A stretch of 21,608 nucleotides of DNA from Treponema_I sp045597345 (GTDB lineage: Bacteria > Spirochaetota > Spirochaetia > Treponematales > Treponemataceae). Made by a program: the position numbers and the translations under genes. Positions 1 through 8,050 of the stretch are shown here, piece after piece. The notes under the pieces are model-generated. The model was not told the origin of the DNA, did no database searches, and saw nothing but the letters and a program-made list of their open reading frames with translations. The stretch lies in the NCBI GenBank assembly GCA_045597345.1, contig JAZLJW010000097.1, positions 1 to 21,608 on the forward strand, read 5' to 3'. Position 1 is the stretch's first letter; each line of letters opens with the position of its first letter.

Positions 1-551
1 ATGGCTTCTAGTATCTGGGTATTGGTATAATAACTGACGAATTCGCAGTTCAAATCAAAGATACGCTCTATGACATTATTGACCATAAGCCCTACCCGTT
101 TATTCTGCAGGGCTGCAATGTTATTAATGTGCTGTTTTCCAAAGATAACGAGCTGGTCTTCTGAAACAGCCAGCGTCTTCTTTACCCCTTCCATGTGGGA
201 AAATATTTCCAGACCAAGAATGATGTCTGCATCTCCGTCCTGCAGCCGTTTCTTGCAGACCTGCCAGGTATCAAAAGTAACAGACACTCTCATACCGAGA
301 CGGTTGGCAATTTCGTTGATAAGTTCTACATCAAGTCCGGTAATTTCCCCATCTGCATTAGAAAACGAATAGGGGCAAAAATCGTAGTCAGCAACAACCC
401 GTAACAGCGGAGCATCTGGGTCTGTAATGGTATTATGAATCTGAACTTTGGGATCGGTAGAAAAAAGTCCTAAAACACCCAAGGTATACAAAACAGGCAG
501 TCCGATACCAGCAATCAAAAAGACAGTCAGAAAAATGCGTATTTTTTTCAT
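1..551 (-). CDS. Periplasmic solute-binding (SBP_bac_3-like) domain protein, 3' part outside window
   Basis: The reverse strand from the ATG at 551 is open to the window edge and gives 183 complete codons. The N-terminus is MKKIRIFLTVFLIAGIGLP..., a basic start followed by a hydrophobic segment (about residues 5-30) without an obvious lipobox or signal-peptidase site, so it may stay as a membrane anchor. From about residue 50 the pattern LRVVADYDFCPYSF, then GEITGLDVELINEIANRLGM, then DGDADIILGL matches the first lobe of amino-acid-type extracellular solute-binding proteins (SBP_bac_3). Such domains occur as free ABC-transporter receptors or as the sensor part of histidine kinases and diguanylate cyclases. 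The end of the gene is not visible, so these cannot be told apart. No Shine-Dalgarno precedes the ATG; see the promoter at 558-586. Confidence 0.75.
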   Translation of the reverse strand, partial: MKKIRIFLTVFLIAGIGLPVLYTLGVLGLFSTDPKVQIHNTITDPDAPLLRVVADYDFCPYSFSNADGEITGLDVELINEIANRLGMRVSVTFDTWQVCKKRLQDGDADIILGLEIFSHMEGVKKTLAVSEDQLVIFGKQHINNIAALQNKRVGLMVNNVIERIFDLNCEFVSYYTNTQILEA

Positions 552-557
552 ACTACC

Positions 558-586
558 AGTATAGCCAACCTGAAAAAAACGTGCAA
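558..586 (-). promoter_or_regulatory. Putative promoter giving a leaderless mRNA for the solute-binding protein
   Basis: On the reverse strand TATACT (558-563) lies six bases (GGTAGT) before the ATG at 551, with TTGCAC (581-586) 17 bases upstream as a weak -35. A transcript starting the usual seven bases after the -10 would begin at or next to the A of the ATG. There is no AGGAG-like sequence, consistent with leaderless initiation. Direct observation: the hexamers and spacing. Inference: the start point. Confidence 0.5.
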
Positions 587-681
587 AAAAACGCTATATC
601 TGAATTGCTACAAGTATTTATTCTTCTCTTTTGTAGGATTTTACCACACCGTATGACGCAGAAGGTATCAACAAAAATCCA

Positions 682-894
682 TCACTTCTCTTCAGACAAG
701 GTTTTCTCAGTCTCAAACTGCAGCATTTCAGCATCTTCACGCCCGTGGGTACGGTGCAATTCCGTAAAGGATTGGTGATTAGTGGTGACAGCTTTTTTTA
801 TTTTCTGTTCCCAGCTGTCGTTGTGATACTGTTTGCGCATCATTTTGTAGTAATCATCGTCTAACATCGGTAGTATTGTACTGCTTTCCTGCAT
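682..894 (-). CDS. Possible small hypothetical protein (70 aa)
   Basis: A reverse-strand frame starting at the ATG at 894 encodes a 70-residue, very hydrophilic, charged polypeptide (LDDDYYKMMRKQYHNDSWEQ, then a Lys-rich stretch and an acidic C-terminus ending TLSEEK). This composition looks more like a real small protein than a random frame, and no other gene explains this stretch. A second ATG at 867 would give 61 residues; upstream of it is TACAAT, seven bases from the ATG. No good Shine-Dalgarno is seen for either start. I recognise no family. Longer upstream versions of this frame run into the control region of the glycosidase gene and look non-coding. It could be chance. Confidence 0.4.
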   Translation of the reverse strand: MQESSTILPMLDDDYYKMMRKQYHNDSWEQKIKKAVTTNHQSFTELHRTHGREDAEMLQFETEKTLSEEK

Positions 895-937
895 AAAAGT
901 GCAGTAAATACGACTAAAAATCCGTAGTATCGTACAG
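870..937. repeat. Two direct repeats GTAGTATYGTACWG
   Basis: GTAGTATTGTACTG at 870-883 and GTAGTATCGTACAG at 924-937 agree at 12 of 14 positions and are 54 bp apart, close to five helical turns. They lie just upstream of the palindrome at 957-971, between the divergent small ORF and the glycosidase gene. Paired binding sites of a repressor or activator are one reading. The first copy would also overlap the start region of the small ORF. Confidence 0.35.
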
Positions 938-956
938 TGTTCCCCGATTTTTCCCC

Positions 957-971
957 CTATACTGAGTATAG
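957..971. promoter_or_regulatory. Perfect palindrome carrying back-to-back -10 boxes
   Basis: CTATACT-G-AGTATAG is a perfect inverted repeat with 7-base arms and a one-base centre. Each arm contains TATACT, a good -10 hexamer, on opposite strands: 958-963 facing the glycosidase gene at 1013 and 965-970 facing the small ORF at 894. A regulator bound here would block both directions. No strong -35 match lies at the right distance for the forward direction, so activator dependence is possible. Confidence 0.45.
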
Positions 972-1012
972 TCGGATAAGAAGGCGTTACGGCCTCAAGG
1001 AAAGGAGAAATC

Positions 1013-3295
1013 ATGTATAAGGAAACGAAAACCGAATACGGTTGGAACCTGGTAGAAAATGACGGGGGAAAATCACTGGGATACTGCCCGGAATCGGGAA
1101 CAAAAATCATAGAAAAGGATGGGCTGGCATTTAAGGACCTGGCAAAAACCGGAGAACTTTTGCCCTATGAAGACTGGCGGTTAAGCCCTGAAGAACGGGC
1201 TGAAGACCTGGCAAAACGGCTGACTGTTGAGCAGATTGCAGGCCTTATGTGTTACAGCGTTCATCAGGTCATGGTAGGGAAAGAACTTACCCAGGACCAG
1301 ATTGACTTTTTAAGCCAGAACGTACGGTCAGTACTCAATGCCACAGGGCTTGCCCACGTGCCCAATGAAGCATCAGTTCCGTGGGTAAACACCATGCAGA
1401 AATTTGCAGAAGCCCAGCCTATGGGTATTCCCTGCTACTTTGCCACCGACCCGCGTAACGGCATCGGTGTATCAGACTGGCCGGGAAACCTTTCTCTGGC
1501 TGCCACCTTTGACCCGGAACTGGCAAAAACCTCAGCCCGCTGTCAGAGTATCGAACTGCGAGATCTGGGTTGTGCCTGTTTTCTGGCACCACAGGTAGAC
1601 GTAGGTTCAGACCCACGCTGGTTCCGTTTCAGCGGCACTTTTGGTGAAGATCCGGCATTAAGCCGTGATATGGTACGCGCTTTCTGCGACGGACTCCAGA
1701 GTACCTACGACAAAGACGGCAATGACCTGGGATGGGGCAAAGACAGCATGACTGCCATGGTTAAACACTGGACCGGTGAAGGTGCCGGAGAAGGCGGCCG
1801 TGAAGCCCACCTGGAAATGGGTAAATACGCCGTATATCCCAACAATAACTTTGAAGCCCTGATGATTCCCTTTGTTGACGGTGCATTCCAGCTGGAAGGC
1901 AAAACAAAGACCGCTGCTGCCGTTATGAGTTCCTACACCGCCGCCTGGAGCGAAGACGGCTCACTGGGGGACATTGTAGGTTCCAGCTTTTCAAAATACA
2001 AAATCAAGGAACTGCTTCGCGGACGGTTCCAGTTCAAAGGTGTTGTCTGCACCGACTGGATGGTTCTGAACGAAGGTAAGGCACAGGGAGTGCGTTCCTG
2101 CGGATGGGGTGTTGGCGGTATTGAAGACGTTAACGTTAACCCGGCAGAAAATGCCCTGAAGGCCATTCTTGCAGGCGTTGACCAGATGGGCGGCTGTTCC
2201 CATCCTGCAATTCTGATAGAAGCATACAAACTGGGTTCTGAAAAATACGGCAAAGAACTGATGGATGAAGTATTTGCCACCAGCGCAAAACGCCTGCTTC
2301 TGGGTTATTTCCAGACCGGCATGTTTGAAAACCCTTATCTTGATGAACAGGCAAGTCTGGCAGACGCCAACAGTGCCGATAAACAGAAGGCAGCCTTTGA
2401 TGCACAGATAAAGGCCATTGTCATGCTGAAGAATAAAGGTGGCGTCATTAAGGCTGATACAAAACGCAAAAAGGTATATGTTCCGGCAACATTCATTCCG
2501 GCCCACGATACCTTCAGCCACCACGCTGGAACTGCCCATGTGGAAGACACTGCCGTATACCAGATTAAACTTTCCGTACTGGAAAAATACTTTGATGTAG
2601 TGGCAGATACCATTGAGGGCACCACCATTACCCGTGCCAGTGAAGACGCCATTGCCACCTGTGACCTGGTACTGATTCCGGCAAAGGCTCCGGAACTGAC
2701 CTATGCTCAGGGCGATACTCCGGATAAGGTATTCAAACCACTGACACTGCAGTACCGGCCCTACACTGCAGACGGCCCCCACGTACGCAAAGTATCCATT
2801 GCCGGTGATATTCTGAGCGACGGCACCAAACAGAACCGCAGTTACTTTGGTCAGACCAACACCGTAGTCAACGAGCTGCAGCTGGACCAGATTCTGGATG
2901 CTGCTGCAAAAGCAAAAAAAGCCGGCATTCCAAGCGTTGTCTGCATGTTCGCCGATAAGCCGCTGTGTTTCCACGAGTTTGAAAAGGCCGTTGACGCCAT
3001 TCTGGTAACTTTCAGTTCACCGTCACTGTACGGCGGCAGCGATACCTCTGCCGAAGCACTGAGCATGATTGTTGCAGGTCTTGCAGAACCGACGGCGCTG
3101 CTTCCTATGCAGATGCCTAAAGACATGGACGATGTTGAGCAGCAGTGCGAAGACACTCCCCGTGATATGGCCTGCTATACCGACAGCGAAGGCAATAAGT
3201 ATGACTTTGCGTTCGGCATGAATTATGCCGGCGTCATTAACGATGAACGGGTAAAGAAGTACAAGGTACCGGCACTGACAAAGCCGGAACGCTGA
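1013..3295 (+). CDS. Glycoside hydrolase family 3 (beta-glucosidase/beta-xylosidase type)
   Basis: 760-residue GH3 enzyme expected to release terminal beta-linked sugars from oligosaccharides by a retaining mechanism. The N-terminal barrel shows DPRNGIGVSDWPGNLSLAAT (about 146-165), the KH pair of the substrate-binding loop at K251-H252, and GVVCTDW, whose Asp348 fits the catalytic nucleophile. The second alpha/beta domain follows from about residue 410 (IVMLKNKGG) to the C-terminal P-rich LLPMQMP segment. No signal peptide is present, so it probably acts in the cytoplasm on imported sugars. The start is supported by AAGGAG six bases before the ATG. It is a single-gene unit, facing a convergent peptidase gene, with a palindrome (957-971) at its probable promoter. 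The exact sugar specificity cannot be read from the sequence. Confidence 0.9.
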   Translation: MYKETKTEYGWNLVENDGGKSLGYCPESGTKIIEKDGLAFKDLAKTGELLPYEDWRLSPEERAEDLAKRLTVEQIAGLMCYSVHQVMVGKELTQDQIDFLSQNVRSVLNATGLAHVPNEASVPWVNTMQKFAEAQPMGIPCYFATDPRNGIGVSDWPGNLSLAATFDPELAKTSARCQSIELRDLGCACFLAPQVDVGSDPRWFRFSGTFGEDPALSRDMVRAFCDGLQSTYDKDGNDLGWGKDSMTAMVKHWTGEGAGEGGREAHLEMGKYAVYPNNNFEALMIPFVDGAFQLEGKTKTAAAVMSSYTAAWSEDGSLGDIVGSSFSKYKIKELLRGRFQFKGVVCTDWMVLNEGKAQGVRSCGWGVGGIEDVNVNPAENALKAILAGVDQMGGCSHPAILIEAYKLGSEKYGKELMDEVFATSAKRLLLGYFQTGMFENPYLDEQASLADANSADKQKAAFDAQIKAIVMLKNKGGVIKADTKRKKVYVPATFIPAHDTFSHHAGTAHVEDTAVYQIKLSVLEKYFDVVADTIEGTTITRASEDAIATCDLVLIPAKAPELTYAQGDTPDKVFKPLTLQYRPYTADGPHVRKVSIAGDILSDGTKQNRSYFGQTNTVVNELQLDQILDAAAKAKKAGIPSVVCMFADKPLCFHEFEKAVDAILVTFSSPSLYGGSDTSAEALSMIVAGLAEPTALLPMQMPKDMDDVEQQCEDTPRDMACYTDSEGNKYDFAFGMNYAGVINDERVKKYKVPALTKPER

Positions 3296-3306
3296 GATTA
3301 GAACTC

Positions 3307-3328
3307 AGGGCCACTTCGAAGTGGCCCT
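3307..3328. terminator. Bidirectional hairpin between convergent genes
   Basis: A perfect 22-bp palindrome with arms AGGGCCACTTC and GAAGTGGCCCT sits between the stops of the glycosidase (3295, forward) and the peptidase (3338, reverse). It would form a strong GC-rich stem from either strand. No U-run follows on either side, so it is a terminator-like or RNA-stabilising hairpin rather than a classic intrinsic terminator. Confidence 0.55.
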
Positions 3329-3337
3329 GTGCAGCAT

Positions 3338-5236
3338 TTACCAGATAGTTACGCGGTCTTCCGGAGCCAGGTACATACCGTCTGTTTCTTTAACATCAAA
3401 GGTCTTGTACCATTCTTCAAAGTTCCGTGGCTGCATGTTGGCACGGAGAATAGCAGGAGCGTGTACGTCAACGGAAAGAATCAGTTTCAGGTATTCTTCC
3501 TTGGCTTTCATGCACCATATCCGAGCCCAGTTCTTGAAGTATTCTTCGTAGTCAGCGCCTTCAGTGTGCGACATAACTTCCAGTGTTGCACCCATACCAC
3601 CGTTATCAGCAATGTTTTCACTGACAATGAATTTACCGTTTACGGTACCCCATGGCAGTTCAATTCCCTCAAACTCTTTTACCATGGCTTCAGTGCGTTC
3701 TTCAAAGCGCTTGTTGTCTTCTTCAGTCCACCAGTTTTTCAGATTACCGTTTTCGTCGAATTTGGCCCCGTTGTTATCAAATGCATGTGAAATTTCATGA
3801 GCAATGACCGCACCAATACCACCCAGGTTCTGGCTTCTTGACTGCTTGATTGAGTAGAAAGGCGCCTGAAGAATTGCTGCCGGGAAGGTGATGTCGTTGA
3901 GTGATGGATTGTAACAGGCATTTACCATGTGACCAGGCATTACCCATATGGTACGGTCTACAGTAGTACCGGCTTTCTTGAAGTTATCAAGACGTTTGGT
4001 TTTGGAAAGATTGCTGCAGATTTCGTACAGTGATTTGTTTTCGTCTACGGTAAGAAGGTCAAACAGGGGGTCAACCTTGTCTGGATAGGCCAGTTTCAGC
4101 CCCATGGTACTCAGTTTCAGAATAGCCTTTTCTTTTGTTGCTTCTGACAGGAAATCATTTTTGGCAATGCGGTTCTTATAGGTTTCAACAACCTGTTTCA
4201 CCATTTCGATAACATCTTTCTTTGCAACTTCACCAAAGTATTTTTCACCATAATAGAGACCAACCGGTTCACTGAAGAAAGAAGATGCCAGATTGTAAGC
4301 ATATTTTTCGACAGTTGGAATGGCTGCTACACCCGAAAGGGCACGGCGGAAAGAGGAACCCATATCACGCAGTTCTTCTGAAAGGCATGACGTGGCACCC
4401 AGAAGAACCGTTACGTATGCCCAGTGCTTGTACAGCGGGAAGGTTTCTTCGTTAAGAATGTTTTTGAAGTTTTCAAAATACCGTGGTTCAGTAACAATAA
4501 TGGTATCACCGGCAGACGGGAAAAGGGCATCAAGAAGACCTTTGATATCTACCGGAGCCATTTGTAGTGCCAGATCGGCAACTTTCATCGGGTTGTAATT
4601 CTGAACGTAGTCAGCCCATTCTTCCATTGATTTTACGTACTGAGCAAGAATTTCATCAAACGCCAGTGCATCTTTGATATAGAGAGCCTGATCATCTGAA
4701 CTCAGGCTTGTTTTTGCCATAACCTGTTCGGTCATCTGTTTCCAGGCAGCAAGGAACTGTTCTTTCTGGGCTTCCATTCCCGGTTTGTAGTACTTGCAGT
4801 CCGGAAGGATTACTGATGCACCGGTAATGAAAACACAGTAATGACTGGTATCCATCATGTCTTCTTCAACAGAGAACGAGAAAGGACGAGGGATTCCATC
4901 AGTAGTAAGAGAAGCAAGCGATGCATTGAGTGATGAGAGGTCAGTAAGAGATTCAATTTTAGCAAGGTCAGCAAGTACCGGGGTAATGCCCTCTGCATTT
5001 CTTTTTTCAGTATTAACCGCAACAGAATACAGGGTTACGGCTTTTTTAAGGTATTCGTCAGGATATGATTTTGAAGCGCTCATGTCCTGGAATTCTTTCA
5101 GCATGGTTTCTTCAACGCCTTTTGACAGGTCAGCAAAACCACCGGCTGTTGGTTTATCGTCTGGAATTACGGCCTGATCAAGCCATTCCTTGTTAACGTG
5201 ATTGTATAAGTCATCTTGAATTCTAATATCACTCAT
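3338..5236 (-). CDS. pepO: M13 family zinc metallopeptidase (PepO/neprilysin type)
   Basis: 632-residue endopeptidase of family M13, which cleaves oligopeptides. The zinc site HEISH (H480, E481, H484) is followed by the third-ligand motif ENIADNGG (E540). VNACYNP (438-444), where VNAYYNP is usual, binds the substrate backbone, and the C-terminus MYLAPEDRVTIW is typical of the family. VDVHAPAILRAN (589-600) fits the conserved SDxHxPxxxRxN block. No signal peptide or membrane anchor precedes the catalytic region, so it is cytosolic, like lactococcal PepO. AGGAG lies five bases before the ATG. It is followed after 42 bp by the convergent glycosidase; upstream are 199 bp with a tandem repeat. A clear sigma-70 promoter could not be picked in the AT-rich 5240-5310 stretch. 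Confidence 0.93.
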   Translation of the reverse strand: MSDIRIQDDLYNHVNKEWLDQAVIPDDKPTAGGFADLSKGVEETMLKEFQDMSASKSYPDEYLKKAVTLYSVAVNTEKRNAEGITPVLADLAKIESLTDLSSLNASLASLTTDGIPRPFSFSVEEDMMDTSHYCVFITGASVILPDCKYYKPGMEAQKEQFLAAWKQMTEQVMAKTSLSSDDQALYIKDALAFDEILAQYVKSMEEWADYVQNYNPMKVADLALQMAPVDIKGLLDALFPSAGDTIIVTEPRYFENFKNILNEETFPLYKHWAYVTVLLGATSCLSEELRDMGSSFRRALSGVAAIPTVEKYAYNLASSFFSEPVGLYYGEKYFGEVAKKDVIEMVKQVVETYKNRIAKNDFLSEATKEKAILKLSTMGLKLAYPDKVDPLFDLLTVDENKSLYEICSNLSKTKRLDNFKKAGTTVDRTIWVMPGHMVNACYNPSLNDITFPAAILQAPFYSIKQSRSQNLGGIGAVIAHEISHAFDNNGAKFDENGNLKNWWTEEDNKRFEERTEAMVKEFEGIELPWGTVNGKFIVSENIADNGGMGATLEVMSHTEGADYEEYFKNWARIWCMKAKEEYLKLILSVDVHAPAILRANMQPRNFEEWYKTFDVKETDGMYLAPEDRVTIW

Positions 5237-5315
5237 AGTGTCTCCTGCTGTGTATTTTATTTAGATAAAAATACTACATTTTGGATACTATGAAAATAAT
5301 ACGTTTGAATTTTAA

Positions 5316-5414
5316 GGACCCTTCGACAGGCTCAGGGATCCGCTGACTTACAGGTTCAGGGATCCGCTGACTTACAAGCTCAGGGATCCGCTGACTTACA
5401 AGCTCAGGGTGACC
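5316..5414. repeat. 24-bp tandem repeat, 3.7 copies, with REP-like flank
   Basis: Units start at 5327, 5351, 5375 and 5399, three complete and one partial. The core is CAAGCTCAGGGATCCGCTGA with a short CTTA tail; units differ only at G/A and C/T in the first six bases. The array begins with GGACCCTTCGACAGGCTCAG, and its 26-bp version at 5316-5341 closely matches 19770-19796. The phrase CCTTCGACAGGCTCAGGG resembles short intergenic repeats I know from several bacterial genomes. It lies between the yhaN stop and the pepO start; no protein is encoded. Confidence 0.8.
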
Positions 5415-5435
5415 AAAAAACGCTGGCTGCCGTCA

Positions 5436-8048
5436 CTACACAGCACGGCTTTCATGACAGGTAAAATACAGAATCTGTTTTTCAGCTGCCATTTCTTTTA
5501 TCAGTTCCAGAGCCGGCGGAATCTTTTCATCATCAAGATTAACAAAAGGATCATCCAGAAGCACCGGCGGAACCGATTCCGTATACAGCGCATCGATCAG
5601 TGCCATGCGGGAACAGAAGTTTACCAGATCCTTATAGCCGGCACTTAATGATTCACTGCCATGCAGTTTGCCTTTGTCATCAACAGAGACCTGCAGATCA
5701 GTATCGATAACCAGCGGTAACGTACTGCCAAGACGTTTGACATAATCAGTAAACCGCTGAGCCATAGGGTCGCCATAATTGGCATCCAGGTTCTCTTTTG
5801 CCTGAGACAGCAGCTGTATGGTTTCCTGCAGCAGCCGGTATTCTTCTTCTTTTTCATGTTTTTCTTCGGAAAGACGTTCAATCTCAGTTTCAATATCATT
5901 CCGCCGGTCAGTTACTGCCAGATTCATTTCAAGCTGCGATTCCCGGTCCCGCAGTTCCTTGTTTTTAATCGTCAGTTCGTTGCCTATCTGATTGTAATCG
6001 GCCTGATATTCATTCTGCGTTTTTTCCGGTTTTTCTGCAGTCAGAAGGTCTTCAAGGTTGTCATTGTCCCGTTCAAACCCGGCAAGAGCATCCTTTGCTG
6101 ACGCAACAGCCTGTTTTGCCATGGAACAGGCAGACCGTTTGCTGACACATTCCTGCAGCTGCGCTTCATATCCGGCTGATTTTGTTACCGCATACCGACT
6201 GAAGGCTGCAGAAAGCTGTGCATCAAGTTCCTGACGTTTACCGGCATTATCACTGTCCGCATTGATTCGTTTTTCCAGATTGTTCAGTCTGTTCAGTCTC
6301 TCCGTAAGGGCCTGAACTGATGAAGTAACGGTTGAAATATCATCCGTTTTGCAGAACCGGGTCATAAAGGATTTTATGATGGACAGGCAGGCGGCTTCGG
6401 CATTTCCGGAGTCCTGCAGCCAGCCGGTATAAACAGATTCTTTTTCCAGCAGTCCTGCATACCGGGCATACTCAATGGAAATGGTATTGAACACTGCCGG
6501 CGTTGCCTTATTGCCGGGAGCAAGAGAATCAACAAAGGACTGCACTTCTGCCTGTTTTTCATTCAATGACTGTTGCAGACTTTCAATGCGGGCGGCTGCA
6601 GCAATAACAGCATTCTCCTGCTCAGATACATCAGCCTTTGGAGTTTTTGCCACCAGTGCAAGAACGCTCAGGACAGCACCCAAGAGGCCACAAACGCCCC
6701 CGACAACCACATTTTTGAGCAGGGCTAAAGCGGCCGCTCCTGCAATAAACGCCACAGCCCCGGCAAGAAGGAAAATAATCCGTCTGGTATTTTTCGGTTT
6801 TATCTGGTGGGCCGCATTCAGTTCCGCATCTTTCCGGGCTTTATCCTGCATGGCTGCAGCAAGACTGGCACCATCTGTCTGAATGCGGTCAAAAAGCTGC
6901 AGTTTTTCATTGATAATTTCCTGAGACAGGGTTTTACCGGCAAACTTCTGACGTAACCCGATAAGATCTGCAGATTCTGCCTGAGACAGGCTCTTTGCAG
7001 CTTTCTGCTGCTGAATCACCGTATACTGTCGGTCTGCATCAAGACACTGGGAAATCTGCTGCTGGGTTGGAACATCACCGGCAAACCAGTCTTTCAGGCG
7101 CTGGTAATCGTCCTTTTCTGCCTGAGAAGCAGACTGGGTCTGAATGTTTGAATCTACCGTGGTATACTGGCGGACCAGGGCCGAGATGCGTTCCATTTCT
7201 TCCCGGGAAGGAACGGAACCGTTGAAGAACTGCAGGGTTCCTGTGTATTCAGATTCTGCATCAGCAACTGCTTTCTGCAGGTCCAGATACCGCAGCTTCT
7301 GCTCATAACAGGTGCTGGAAGCAAGTTTTGCGCTAACCTCCTCCTGCTTTGATTTCATCTGAGTCATTTCTTCATGCAACTGACCGATGGTATAGCTGAT
7401 CTGTTCGTTGGCCTTTTCCTTGGAAGCAATATCCGAAAGTTTTGCTCTGTCATCATCAATTTTCGTCTGCAAATCTGCAATTTCACCTTTGTTTCCACGC
7501 TTAACAAGTGCAGAACAGCGATCGTTCAACAACTGACAGGCAGCATCAAAGTTTCCCATATCTCCTGCTTCTACCAGATTGTTCAGACGGGCAGAAATAT
7601 CCGTAGTGGAACCGGCAGGTGTTACGTCCAGAGAAACATGGGCACTGCGTTCATAGGTATCACGGCTTACGCCGAACAGTTCTTCTCCCAGTTTTTCTGA
7701 AAAATCAGCAGAAAGTTTATTGGTCTTCATATCACGGAGGTTGAAAGTATCTTCCGTACTTTTTTTCCCGAAGGTGCGGGTTACCTGATACACTTTTCCG
7801 TTATGTTCAAAAGTCAGGTACCCACCGAAAGTACCGCTCTGCCACGGGGTATAGCGAGCCTTTTCGTTTTTTGCAATATCGCGGGAGCGGTTTTCTTCAA
7901 AGCCGTAGAACATGGCCTTGATAAAAGCCGCCAAGGTCGTTTTACCCCACCCGTTTTCTTCGTTGTAGCTGTTCAGCCCGGACTGGAAATCAAATTCTTT
8001 TTCGTGGAATTTTCCAAAGTTGATTACATATGCCTTAATCAGTGTCAT
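5436..8048 (-). CDS. YhaN/SbcC-like AAA ATPase with coiled coils and membrane hairpin
   Basis: 870-residue SMC/Rad50-like ATPase, partner of the phosphoesterase upstream. The N-terminus has ENGWGKTTLAAFIKAMFYG (31-49) as P-loop, in the GWGKT form often seen in the YhaN branch. The C-terminus has the signature LSAGYKD (801-807), Walker B VLLDDPF (829-835) and switch His865. Long helical, coiled-coil-like stretches (about 170-420 and 475-760) separate the two ATPase halves. In the middle, residues 424-468 form two adjacent hydrophobic segments, a likely membrane hairpin placing the protein at the inner membrane. Its ATG at 8048 is two bases after the stop of the upstream gene with GGGAGA nearby, so the two are translated from one mRNA. 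A role in DNA end processing is inferred from the family. SbcC is the alternative name, but the TM pair favours YhaN. Confidence 0.85.
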   Translation of the reverse strand: MTLIKAYVINFGKFHEKEFDFQSGLNSYNEENGWGKTTLAAFIKAMFYGFEENRSRDIAKNEKARYTPWQSGTFGGYLTFEHNGKVYQVTRTFGKKSTEDTFNLRDMKTNKLSADFSEKLGEELFGVSRDTYERSAHVSLDVTPAGSTTDISARLNNLVEAGDMGNFDAACQLLNDRCSALVKRGNKGEIADLQTKIDDDRAKLSDIASKEKANEQISYTIGQLHEEMTQMKSKQEEVSAKLASSTCYEQKLRYLDLQKAVADAESEYTGTLQFFNGSVPSREEMERISALVRQYTTVDSNIQTQSASQAEKDDYQRLKDWFAGDVPTQQQISQCLDADRQYTVIQQQKAAKSLSQAESADLIGLRQKFAGKTLSQEIINEKLQLFDRIQTDGASLAAAMQDKARKDAELNAAHQIKPKNTRRIIFLLAGAVAFIAGAAALALLKNVVVGGVCGLLGAVLSVLALVAKTPKADVSEQENAVIAAAARIESLQQSLNEKQAEVQSFVDSLAPGNKATPAVFNTISIEYARYAGLLEKESVYTGWLQDSGNAEAACLSIIKSFMTRFCKTDDISTVTSSVQALTERLNRLNNLEKRINADSDNAGKRQELDAQLSAAFSRYAVTKSAGYEAQLQECVSKRSACSMAKQAVASAKDALAGFERDNDNLEDLLTAEKPEKTQNEYQADYNQIGNELTIKNKELRDRESQLEMNLAVTDRRNDIETEIERLSEEKHEKEEEYRLLQETIQLLSQAKENLDANYGDPMAQRFTDYVKRLGSTLPLVIDTDLQVSVDDKGKLHGSESLSAGYKDLVNFCSRMALIDALYTESVPPVLLDDPFVNLDDEKIPPALELIKEMAAEKQILYFTCHESRAV

Positions 8049-8050
8049 GA

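Noticed and set aside
581..778. Forward ORF of 65 codons opposite the small reverse ORF
   Set aside because: No ribosome binding site and a low-complexity composition; the reverse frame looks more protein-like.
1991..2974. Long open frame of 327 codons on the reverse strand inside the glycosidase gene
   Set aside because: It lies fully opposite a well-supported GH3 gene, has a Cys/Phe/Val-rich composition typical of an antisense shadow and no ribosome binding site.
5327..5414. CRISPR array
   Set aside because: The 24-bp units follow each other without unique spacers and no cas genes are near; it is a plain tandem repeat.
5415..5435. Intrinsic terminator behind yhaN (six T on the reverse strand)
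   Set aside because: A T6 run follows GCCAGCG, but no stable stem could be drawn in front of it.
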